From NCBI GenBank assembly GCA_024690205.1, contig JAILCX010000089.1, positions 1 through 64,000 on the forward strand: a stretch of 64,000 bases of DNA. Reading direction: 5' to 3'. The notes under the pieces were generated by a model, which saw only the letters and a program-made list of their open reading frames with translations, was not told the origin of the DNA and did no database searches. The position numbers were made by a program, and so were the translations under genes. The stretch is from Lachnospiraceae bacterium (GTDB taxonomy: Bacteria; Bacillota; Clostridia; Lachnospirales; Lachnospiraceae). Of this stretch, positions 1-6,554 are shown piece by piece. The stretch's first letter is position 1. The number at the start of each line of letters is the position of its first letter.

Positions 1-73
1 GGTAGATAGGTTCAAGGTGTAAGCATGGTAACATGTTCAGCTGATGAATACTAATAGACCGAAAGCTTATCCA
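1..73 (+). rRNA. 23S ribosomal RNA, 3' end (partial)
   Basis: The first ~73 bases match the conserved 3' terminus of bacterial 23S rRNA: the helix 99-101 region with the words GGTAGATAGGTTCAAGGTGTAAG and AATACTAATAGACCGAAAGC. The gene begins before the window. The mature 3' end is placed near the closing strand of the terminal helix by analogy with other Firmicutes and could be off by several bases. tRNA genes follow on the same strand, so this is the tail of an rrn operon. No 5S gene lies between it and the tRNAs. Confidence 0.9.
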
Positions 74-274
74 AGCAAATGTCTGATCATATGTGTTCGG
101 TTTTGAGGGTACTTAAAGGGTACCTTGAAACTCGTAATGCACGAGAAAATTCCTCCCTCGGTGATCAAAGATCACCTCGTGAGTTTTTTCTCGTAGTATG
201 ATTTAATCCACAGTCGTTCTTAGGTGTGCGAGCACCCCACGAACTCCTGTGAGCTTAAATCGCATTACTCGTAT
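74..274 (+). other. Structured spacer between 23S rRNA and tRNA-Asn
   Basis: This ~200-base spacer has no coding potential and no recognisable 5S rRNA. It contains nested inverted repeats: ACGAGAAAA at 141-149 pairs with TTTTCTCGT at 186-194, enclosing a 7-bp hairpin GGTGATC/GATCACC at 160-176. GTAATGC at 134-140 can also pair with GCATTAC at 262-268. Such long-range stems are typical of rRNA processing sites cut by RNase III. A run of six T at 184-189 follows the inner hairpin, so partial termination is also possible. Role inferred. Confidence 0.5.
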
Positions 275-346
<72 letters not shown>

Positions 347-366
347 CTTGTTTTTTTATTTATTTA

Positions 367-438
367 GGCTCCGTGGTCAAGAGGTTAAGACATCGCCCTT
401 TCACGGCGGTAACACGGGTTCAATTCCCGTCGGAGTCA
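367..438 (+). tRNA. tRNA-Glu(UUC)
   Basis: Acceptor GGCTCCG (367-373) pairs with CGGAGTC (431-437), with discriminator A438. The anticodon stem TCGCC/GGCGG encloses loop CTTTCAC, giving anticodon TTC. No CCA is encoded. Its last 17 bases plus four downstream bases are repeated at 518-538. Confidence 0.97.
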
Positions 439-517
439 CTAAAGTTCCTCCAACGGCATTGAACGTTCGGTTCACGATGGATGTGCCGATCGTTCACAGC
501 GACACCTTCGGTGTCTT

Positions 518-538
518 AATTCCCGTCGGAGTCACTAA
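518..538 (+). repeat. Partial duplicate of the tRNA-Glu 3' end
   Basis: Bases 518-538 are identical to 422-442, which cover the 3' part of the tRNA-Glu T-loop, T-stem, acceptor strand and four flanking bases. The 75 bases between the copies hold two hairpins: a mismatched stem GAACG-T-TCGG/CCGA-T-CGTTC near 461-496 and GACACC-TTC-GGTGTC near 501-515. The fragment has no 5' half, so it is not a functional tRNA. It could be a recombination scar or an integrase att-type duplication. Confidence 0.85.
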
Positions 539-564
539 GAATTTCTTTTTACAACCTTTATTCT

Positions 565-638
565 GGACCCTTAGCTCAGTTGGTTAGAGCTACCGGCTCA
601 TAACCGGTCGGTCCTGGGTTCGAGTCCCCGAGGGTCCA
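565..638 (+). tRNA. tRNA-Met(CAU), elongator type
   Basis: Acceptor GGACCCT (565-571) pairs with AGGGTCC (631-637), with discriminator A638. The anticodon stem ACCGG/CCGGT encloses loop CTCATAA, giving anticodon CAT. The first base pair is G-C, whereas initiator tRNAs carry a 1-72 mismatch, so it is not an initiator. The sequence resembles clostridial elongator tRNA-Met. An Ile2 (lysidine-modified CAT) identity cannot be fully excluded from sequence alone. Confidence 0.92.
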
Positions 639-642
639 CTTC

Positions 643-674
643 AGAGTCGACATTATTTTGTCGGCTCTTTTCTA
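643..674 (+). terminator. Rho-independent terminator of the rRNA-tRNA operon
   Basis: Nine-bp stem AGAGTCGAC (643-651)/GTCGGCTCT (660-668) with an 8-base loop and a T-run starting at 668. It directly follows tRNA-Met. The stop codon of the opposite-strand DinB-like gene (653-655) lies in the loop. Confidence 0.8.
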
Positions 675-1174
675 TATCTTCCAAAATATATTCCGTCATC
701 TATAAAACTTTCAGCTTCTGATACCCACATAGGAAATTTGCCAGTAGATAAAGCGGTCTGGCCGTTAAGCATGCCGGTATGGAACGATAAGTGACGATAT
801 TGACGAAGAACCAGCTCCATACGTGTGTAAATGCACTTTTCGGGTTTCTCGTAAAGCATTTCATCTGTCAGTGAATCAAGATATGACATTGTCTTTTCTT
901 CTATACGATCAAGATATTCAAGCAGCTGCTCATCTGTTAGGACAACATTGGTAGGATTATCCGGATTATCCATTCCTTCTTCATGAAAATCAGGCTCATC
1001 GTACACAAACGGGTTAAAAAACCATTTGTCGGCCGAGTGCAGAGCGTGATATGCCCATCGCCAGCATGGTGCACCACAGCATAGAGCATCCCGGTCATAG
1101 GCTCTGATAGATGTTCTGATATTCAGAAAATTTGGTTTAACAGTTTCTTTAATGATCTTGCATAGTTCGTTCAT
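653..1174 (-). CDS. DinB/YfiT-like four-helix protein, function unknown
   Basis: The 173-residue cytoplasmic protein resembles the DinB/YfiT-like superfamily, four-helix bundles that usually bind a metal through three histidines. Visible candidate ligands are H43 and H46 in the WAYHALHSADKW segment and a further pair in the YRHLSFHTG segment near residue 130. Members act as thiol-dependent transferases or remain unassigned, so no substrate can be proposed. The gene is transcribed away from the LysR gene at 1326, and the shared 150-bp intergenic region could carry a LysR site. Its 3' end overlaps the tRNA operon terminator. Family assignment is moderately certain. Confidence 0.65.
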   Translation of the reverse strand: MNELCKIIKETVKPNFLNIRTSIRAYDRDALCCGAPCWRWAYHALHSADKWFFNPFVYDEPDFHEEGMDNPDNPTNVVLTDEQLLEYLDRIEEKTMSYLDSLTDEMLYEKPEKCIYTRMELVLRQYRHLSFHTGMLNGQTALSTGKFPMWVSEAESFIDDGIYFGRYRKEPTK

Positions 1175-1325
1175 TTTTTTCTCCTTTTGAAAGATACTTG
1201 ATTTTTTTTTGTTACGATTCTATACTAACAACAAAACTAATATCAGTAAATTTGAAATAAACGATGGAAAGATTCGGAAAATATGAATAATATATTCTTG
1301 AAGTTTAAATTAGGAAGGACTACAA

Positions 1326-2207
1326 ATGACGATCACACAGCTAAATACTTTTATTAAGATAATCGAATCAGGCAGTTTTTCTTCTGCGGCGGACATCCTG
1401 GGGTACGCCCAGTCTACCGTGACTACACAGATAAAGCAGCTGGAGGAAGAACTTAACTGTCAGCTTTTTGACCGTCTGGGCAAGACTGTTTCCCTGACAT
1501 CTGCCGGTGAAAGACTGATAACCTATGCGGAAAGAATGCTGCAGTTGGAGAGGGATATTCATCTGGAGGTTTCCGATGAAGTAGATCCTGCAGGTGTACT
1601 GAAGATCGGAGTTTCCGAATCTCTTTGTATCAATCGCTTTCCGGAGATATTGATGAAGTTTAACAGGGTTTATCCAAGGATTGAACTGAGGCTTCAGTTT
1701 ATTAATCACGAAGACATTCAGGATCTTTTGCAGAAAGGAGAATTGGATATTGTATATACGTTGAATCCTCTTATCGAAGGAGATTCACTTAGTATTCTAT
1801 ACAAAAAGAGAGAAACTTTGGGTTTTTATGCATCGCCGGAATTTGCTCTGCCTAAAAAGACGCTGACTGAAAAGGATCTGGCGCAGATCCCGCTGCTCCT
1901 TACAGGACATAATTGTAATTTCAGGAACATGCTCATGAAAGACCTGAAAAAGCATAATATTTCACCTCAGATCGCCCTGGAAACGAGCAGTAAGGAGATA
2001 CTCAAACAATTTGCAGGAAACGGATACGGGGTTGCATTTATTCCGGACGTGACTGCCAAAACAGAGCTTAACGAAGGCCGACTTAAAAAACTTGGGTGGA
2101 GGGGTGATGATTTCCCGGTTTATTCGCAGGTGATAATCCACAAAGACAAGTATTTAAGCAGAGCTGTCATAGAATTGGTTGACCTGATAAAGGGAAATAA
2201 CTCATAA
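1326..2207 (+). CDS. LysR-family transcriptional regulator
   Basis: The 293-residue protein has standard LysR length and layout. An N-terminal winged helix-turn-helix (about residues 3-60, with the helix segment SFSSAADILGYAQSTVTTQI) is followed by a periplasmic-binding-protein-like effector domain (about 88-290). A ribosome-binding site, AGGAAGG, lies about 10 bases before the ATG. It is divergent from the DinB-like gene at 653, the classic arrangement for a LysR target, but the genes downstream could equally be regulated. The effector is unknown. Confidence 0.9.
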   Translation: MTITQLNTFIKIIESGSFSSAADILGYAQSTVTTQIKQLEEELNCQLFDRLGKTVSLTSAGERLITYAERMLQLERDIHLEVSDEVDPAGVLKIGVSESLCINRFPEILMKFNRVYPRIELRLQFINHEDIQDLLQKGELDIVYTLNPLIEGDSLSILYKKRETLGFYASPEFALPKKTLTEKDLAQIPLLLTGHNCNFRNMLMKDLKKHNISPQIALETSSKEILKQFAGNGYGVAFIPDVTAKTELNEGRLKKLGWRGDDFPVYSQVIIHKDKYLSRAVIELVDLIKGNNS

Positions 2208-2252
2208 AGAATAATTTAAGATTTTACTTGAAAAGAATTTTTAATTCGATTA

Positions 2253-2297
2253 GCCTTTTCTTAGGACGTCCGAATCTTACCTAAGAGGAGGCTTTTT
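2253..2297 (+). promoter_or_regulatory. Stem-loop with T-run that contains the ribosome-binding site of the next gene
   Basis: A 13-bp stem (2253-2265 with 2280-2292, two G-U pairs) has a 14-base loop and is followed by TTTTT. This is the form of an intrinsic terminator ending the lysR transcript. The 3' arm also contains GAGGAGG (2285-2291), the only good Shine-Dalgarno sequence for the serine hydrolase start at 2304. Transcripts reading through would have an occluded ribosome-binding site. Terminator, attenuator or translational switch cannot be told apart by eye. Confidence 0.7.
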
Positions 2298-2303
2298 ATT
2301 TAG

Positions 2304-3284
2304 ATGAATAAGGAACAATTGCACAGGTATATTTCACAAAGTAAGGGAAATGAGAGCAATATCTGCCAGATCTACGTGATCAAGGATGGTGAAGTGGTAT
2401 ATGATGACTGTTGGCACGGCTTTAAGACAGAGGATTCTATGAATGTCAATTCCGTGACCAAGGGTATTGTGTCACTTCTAGCAGGAATCGCACTTGATAA
2501 GGGATGTATTAAGAGCGTAGACCAAAAGGTTATGGATTTCTATCCGGATTACACGGTAAAGCGTGGGGAAAAAACCATCTATGATGTTACAGTCAGACAT
2601 CTGCTTACAATGACCGCTCCGTATAAGGGTAAGTCAGAGCCATGGAAAAAGGTGTGCACATCAAACGACTGGACACTTACTACACTGGATTATCTGGGAG
2701 GACGCAATGGTATAACCGGAGAGTTCAGGTACGCAACGCTGGGGATTCAGATTCTGGTTGGGATAATAGAGAGAGCAACCGGAGAAAAATGTTTTGACTT
2801 TGCCAACAAATATTTGTTTGATCCGCTGGGCCTTCCTAAAAGGATTTTGCATGGAGACAGCTCCAAAGAAGACCAGTTTGATTTCTTTATGAACAAGAAT
2901 CCGAGAAGACCGGAGTGGTATTCGGACCCGCAGGGAACCGTAACTGCAGGATGGGGAATCTGTATGTCAGCCAAAGATATGGCTGTGGTCGGAGAACTGA
3001 TCCTTAACGGTGGAATACACGGCAAAAAAAGAATAATCTCTGAAAAATATCTGCACGATATGCTAAAGCCCCATCTTAAGCTGGGAGAGAGAATGGGCTT
3101 TATGAATTACGGATATCTGTGGTATAAGCCTTATGATGACAGAGATGTTTATGCTGCGATCGGCGACAGCGGCAATATCATCTATATCAATAAAGACGAA
3201 AATGTATCCGTAGGCATTACAGGAACATTTAAGCCGCGAATTTTTGACAGAGTGCAGTTTATTGAAGAAAAGGTACTGATATGA
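2304..3284 (+). CDS. Serine hydrolase of the class C beta-lactamase / penicillin-binding-protein-like family
   Basis: The 326-residue protein contains the SxxK catalytic motif S50-V-T-K53 in a context (NVNSVTKGIVSLLAGIA) typical of the PF00144 family. A second-motif region, YATLGIQIL, and a downstream WGICMSAKDMA segment also match that family's layout. There is no signal peptide, so it is predicted cytoplasmic. Family members include esterases, aminohydrolases and peptidases, and true beta-lactamase activity should not be assumed. The last four bases overlap the ATG of the lipase gene (3281), so the two are translationally coupled and probably act on related substrates. Translation may be limited by the hairpin at 2253-2292. 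Confidence 0.8.
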   Translation: MNKEQLHRYISQSKGNESNICQIYVIKDGEVVYDDCWHGFKTEDSMNVNSVTKGIVSLLAGIALDKGCIKSVDQKVMDFYPDYTVKRGEKTIYDVTVRHLLTMTAPYKGKSEPWKKVCTSNDWTLTTLDYLGGRNGITGEFRYATLGIQILVGIIERATGEKCFDFANKYLFDPLGLPKRILHGDSSKEDQFDFFMNKNPRRPEWYSDPQGTVTAGWGICMSAKDMAVVGELILNGGIHGKKRIISEKYLHDMLKPHLKLGERMGFMNYGYLWYKPYDDRDVYAAIGDSGNIIYINKDENVSVGITGTFKPRIFDRVQFIEEKVLI

Positions 3285-4915
3285 GCAGGATACTTAATCT
3301 CTTTATCGTGATATTGGAGCTTGTGGCTTTTGCCAAGGTGCACAAGAACAGGAGCTTTAAACAGGGTCTTATCTTTTATACCCAGTTGTCAAACATTGTG
3401 ACACTGGTGTCATCTGTTGCTTTTGTGATCCTTGGCCCCGGATACTATGTAGAGGTTTTAAGGTTGTTATCCTCCAGTATGCTGACCATGACGTTTTTTG
3501 TCACGGCATTCATTCTGGTTCCGATGTCAGGCAAGTTAAAGGAATTGATGCTTACGGGAAGCGGACTTTACCATCACCTGATCATTCCGGTTATTTCGGT
3601 GATATCTTATCTTTTTGCCGAAGACAGAGCGTCTGCCATATGGATCTGTTTGCCGGTTATTATAACGCTTATCTATGGCATTATCATGGTTTATTTAAAT
3701 GCCAGAGAAAAGGTTGACGGACCGTATCCATTCTTTCAGGTCAAAAGACTGGGAGGAGAGGCTACTTTTATATGGATGGTAATGCTTTTGCTTGCCGTCG
3801 GGCTTTTATCGGGAGCATTAAGTTTAAAAGGGTCGCAAAAGACGGAAGTTAAGTATGTGTTTGTTCATGGGCTTGCAGGATGGGGAAGCTATGATCCCAT
3901 AAACGAATTCTTTCCTTACTGGGGATTGTCCGGTGGAAGTGTAATAAGATATCTAAATAATCACGGTTATGACAGTTATGCGGCATCGGTTGATCCTACG
4001 GGAAGCGCGTGGGATCGGGCTTGTGAGCTTTATGCCCAGCTTACGGGAACAAGGGTTGATTATGGAGCTTTTCACAGTCGTGAGGCAGGACATGAACGTT
4101 TTGGAGAGGATTTTAGCAACAGAGCCCTGCTTAAAGAATTTGATAACTCAAAAGTAACTCTTATCAGTCATTCATTTGGCGGGGTAACTGTAAGACTATT
4201 TACGGAGATTTTAAAGAACGGTTCCGAGGAAGAAAGAGCTGCTACGGATGAAGATGATCTTTCACCGTTTTTCAAAGGAGGCAACGGGGACAATATCCTT
4301 GCAGTAGTGACTCTTGCCGCACCAACAAACGGAACAACGGCATATGATCTTTATGAAGACGAAAGCTTTGACCTTAAATCAATAGATATACCCGAAGAAT
4401 ATGAAAAGTATAGCGGTGCAGTATCTAAACGTACAAGAGCCGAACAGGACGGAAGAGCATCTTGGGACTATGCTTCTTATGATATGCATATCGACAATGC
4501 GCTGGAGATGAACAGGAAAATATCAACGTTTGATGATGTATACTATTTTGCTTACCCGTTTTCCTCGGTAACAGTGGATGAAAATGGTGGTGTTTATCCT
4601 GACCCTTCCATCACTGAGAACATCTTTATGAAGGGGGCTATCTACATGAGCGAATATGAAGGCATAACGAAAGGCGGAACGGTGATAGACAGTTCATGGC
4701 AGCCAAATGACGGCCTTGTGAACGTTATCTCGGCTGGTGCTCCTTTTGACGCTCCGAGCACCGATTACAATGAGGATGTCACCCTAAAGCCGGGAATCTG
4801 GTATGTCATGCCTGTAACCCGTGGGGATCATATGTCGGTACAGGGCGGGCTTACGAAGAGAGTCAACGTGAAGCCGTTTTATCTGGGCCTCGTTGGGATG
4901 TTGGCCAAACTGTGA
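3281..4915 (+). CDS. Membrane protein fused to a lipase-type alpha/beta hydrolase
   Basis: The 544-residue protein has two parts. Residues ~1-180 form about six hydrophobic helices resembling the Pr6Pr/FAR-17a-like membrane family, including the QLSNIVTLVSS and SGLYHHLIIPVIS segments. Residues ~190-544 form an alpha/beta hydrolase with the oxyanion segment FVHGLAGWGSYD and the nucleophile elbow SHSFGG (Ser298). They resemble staphylococcal-type true lipases, with a probable catalytic His in RGDHMSVQGG near the C terminus. The hydrolase presumably faces outside, tethered by the membrane domain. The start overlaps the serine hydrolase stop. The fusion is unusual; substrate class (lipid ester) is inferred from family only. 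Confidence 0.75.
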   Translation: MSRILNLFIVILELVAFAKVHKNRSFKQGLIFYTQLSNIVTLVSSVAFVILGPGYYVEVLRLLSSSMLTMTFFVTAFILVPMSGKLKELMLTGSGLYHHLIIPVISVISYLFAEDRASAIWICLPVIITLIYGIIMVYLNAREKVDGPYPFFQVKRLGGEATFIWMVMLLLAVGLLSGALSLKGSQKTEVKYVFVHGLAGWGSYDPINEFFPYWGLSGGSVIRYLNNHGYDSYAASVDPTGSAWDRACELYAQLTGTRVDYGAFHSREAGHERFGEDFSNRALLKEFDNSKVTLISHSFGGVTVRLFTEILKNGSEEERAATDEDDLSPFFKGGNGDNILAVVTLAAPTNGTTAYDLYEDESFDLKSIDIPEEYEKYSGAVSKRTRAEQDGRASWDYASYDMHIDNALEMNRKISTFDDVYYFAYPFSSVTVDENGGVYPDPSITENIFMKGAIYMSEYEGITKGGTVIDSSWQPNDGLVNVISAGAPFDAPSTDYNEDVTLKPGIWYVMPVTRGDHMSVQGGLTKRVNVKPFYLGLVGMLAKL

Positions 4916-4954
4916 TCGGGCAAAACAATTATATTGCTCTTACTGGATCAAAGA

Positions 4955-5020
4955 GGAGTCAAAGAGAACCGTCCCCGATGAACCCGAAGGGAGTCAAAGA
5001 GAACCGTCCCCGATGAACCC
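4955..5020 (+). repeat. Tandem pair of REP-like repeats
   Basis: Two identical 31-bp units (4955-4985 and 4990-5020) are separated by GAAG, a 35-bp period. Each contains AAAGAGAACCGTCCCC followed by GATGAACCC. Short units of this kind recur in intergenic DNA of clostridia. The words CCGTCCC and ATGAACC also occur, reverse-complemented and rearranged, in the dispersed repeats at 9533-9561 and 36041-36070. The pair lies between the lipase gene and the TetR operator. No transposase is nearby. Confidence 0.8.
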
Positions 5021-5072
5021 AATGGCACGAGGAAATCGCTGAGGTGTTGACAAAGAGATAAAAAGAATGTAA

Positions 5073-5100
5073 GATAACGTTGTTACGTAACAACGTTATC
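5073..5100. promoter_or_regulatory. 28-bp perfect palindrome, probable TetR operator
   Basis: GATAACGTTGTTAC followed directly by its exact reverse complement. It sits 22 bases before the best start codon of the TetR gene (5122), as expected for an autoregulatory operator. A related half-site pattern occurs at 5814-5830 before the ABC exporter operon. Confidence 0.85.
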
Positions 5101-5121
5101 TATTTGTTTGCGGAGTTCTTT

Positions 5122-5736
5122 ATGAGAAAAGAAAACGATCAGGGAACAAGAGAAGCGCTTATAGCTTCAGCAAAAAAAGAGTTTCTTGAAAAGGGATACA
5201 ATAAGGCTTCCCTAAGGAGTATATGTTCCGATGCTGGTTTAACAACCGGCGCGCTTTACTTTTTATTTGAAAACAAAGCAGACCTTTATTCCGCCATCGT
5301 TGATCCTCCGCTTAACGGGCTTAAGCAGATACTCGGCAGACATTTTGAAGAAGACCGTAAAGAAGCTGCCATGATCAGTTCGCTTGACGAAATGGATTTG
5401 GATCACAGCTGGATAAGCGATATGATAGTCAGTTATATATATGAGAACTACGACAGCTTCATGTTGCTTCTTACGGCTTCCGAAAATACGAAATATGAGA
5501 ATGTCGTGGATGAATTTGTTGAGCTGGTCGATAATTCGGTAGTGATGATGATGCAGAATATCAAAGGATATACCTATGATAAATACATGTCCCACTGGAT
5601 GTCGCATATTTCAATAGATGCATTTATCCATGAGATAAAACATGAAAAGGATGTAAATACAGCAAAAAAAAGATTAAGCAGTATCCTAAATTACCTTGTT
5701 ATGGGATGGCTGAATCTTGCCCTTGTAAAAAAGTAA
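5122..5736 (+). CDS. TetR/AcrR-family transcriptional regulator
   Basis: About 204 residues. An N-terminal helix-turn-helix (segment LRSICSDAGLTTGALYFLFENKADLY, about residues 29-54) is followed by a ligand-binding helical domain of normal length. The frame is open from 5080, but that ATG lies inside the operator palindrome. The ATG at 5122 has a Shine-Dalgarno GGAG at 5112-5115 with 6-base spacing and begins MRKENDQGTREAL, a usual TetR N terminus, so it is preferred. The protein very likely represses itself and the ABC exporter that follows. The ligand is unknown. Confidence 0.88.
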   Translation: MRKENDQGTREALIASAKKEFLEKGYNKASLRSICSDAGLTTGALYFLFENKADLYSAIVDPPLNGLKQILGRHFEEDRKEAAMISSLDEMDLDHSWISDMIVSYIYENYDSFMLLLTASENTKYENVVDEFVELVDNSVVMMMQNIKGYTYDKYMSHWMSHISIDAFIHEIKHEKDVNTAKKRLSSILNYLVMGWLNLALVKK

Positions 5737-5758
5737 ATTAAATAAAAAGCTATCATTG

Positions 5759-5799
5759 ATCCGCTTTTTGGATTATCAGACATGATTCCGAAAGCGGAT
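5759..5799 (+). other. Stem-loop between tetR and the ABC exporter operon
   Basis: Nine-bp inverted repeat ATCCGCTTT (5759-5767)/AAAGCGGAT (5791-5799) directly after the TetR stop codon. It is followed by an A-rich stretch rather than T's, so it is a weak terminator at best. It may protect the tetR transcript's 3' end. Confidence 0.4.
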
Positions 5800-5813
5800 A
5801 AAAAATAACAACA

Positions 5814-5830
5814 ACATAACAATGTTATGT
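5814..5830. promoter_or_regulatory. Imperfect palindrome, second probable TetR operator
   Basis: ACATAAC (5814-5820), a 3-base centre, then GTTATGT (5824-5830), located 22 bases before the ABC ATPase start. It shares the ATAAC/GTTAT arms with the 28-bp palindrome upstream of tetR, which links the regulator to the exporter operon. Inferred from position and similarity. Confidence 0.65.
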
Positions 5831-5852
5831 AAGATAAAAAGGAGAAAAAATC

Positions 5853-6554
5853 ATGTATCTTGAGATCAAGGATGTAAAGAAAAGCTATGGTTCCGGCGGA
5901 AGCTACGTGCAGGTTTTAAAGGGCGTTAATACCGGAGTTGAAAAGGGACAGATGTGTGTCATACAGGGAACTTCGGGTTCGGGAAAATCCACTTTGCTAA
6001 ACTGCATAGGCGGCCTCGATATAATGGACTCCGGCTCGATCAAAGTTGACGGGACTGAAGTATTCGGCATGAAAGGGGATGCCCTTTCGGATTATAGAAG
6101 AGATAATCTTGGATTTGTCTTTCAGTTTTATAATCTGGTCCCTAACCTGACGGTAAGGGAAAATATTCAGGTATGCGAGTATCTGGCCGATGATCCTCTT
6201 GATATGGATGAACTGCTTGATGTTTTGGGACTTACCGAGCACCAGAACAAATTTCCGGCGCAGCTTTCGGGTGGACAGCAGCAGCGTTGCGCCATTGCGC
6301 GGGCACTTATAAAGAATCCAAAGCTCCTTTTGTGTGATGAACCTACAGGTGCTCTTGATTCAAATACTTCAAGGGATATCCTTATCCTGCTTGAAAAGAT
6401 AAATGAAAAATACAAAACGACCATGCTCATCGTTACTCACAATAATTCGATCAAAAACATGGTACACAAAGTCATCTTCCTTAAAGACGGCATAGTAAAA
6501 AATGAATATATGAACGAAAAACGTGTACCGGCATGTGAATTGGAGGATCTGTGA
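5853..6554 (+). CDS. ABC transporter ATP-binding protein (MacB/LolD type)
   Basis: The 233-residue ATPase has Walker A GTSGSGKS (residues 39-46), signature LSGGQQQR (~137-144), Walker [13 protein letters not shown] (~157-168) and the H-loop histidine in IVTHNN. This is the LolD/MacB/FtsE subgroup that pairs with FtsX-like permeases. The start has Shine-Dalgarno AAGGAG about 7 bases upstream. Its stop overlaps the permease start (ATGA at 6551), so both are made together. Probably repressed by the adjacent TetR protein; an exporter or envelope-acting machine rather than an importer, because no binding protein is present. Confidence 0.93.
   Translation: MYLEIKDVKKSYGSGGSYVQVLKGVNTGVEKGQMCVIQGTSGSGKSTLLNCIGGLDIMDSGSIKVDGTEVFGMKGDALSDYRRDNLGFVFQFYNLVPNLTVRENIQVCEYLADDPLDMDELLDVLGLTEHQNKFPAQLSGGQQQRCAIARALIKNPKLLLCDEPTGALDSNTSRDILILLEKINEKYKTTMLIVTHNNSIKNMVHKVIFLKDGIVKNEYMNEKRVPACELEDL

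Noticed and set aside
74-274. Possible 5S rRNA gene
   Set aside because: No 5S-like conserved words (for example CCGAACNCGGAAGTTAAG) are present.
348-587. Open frame of 79 codons across the tRNA-Glu region
   Set aside because: It runs through two tRNA genes and has no ribosome-binding site; the DNA is explained by RNA genes.
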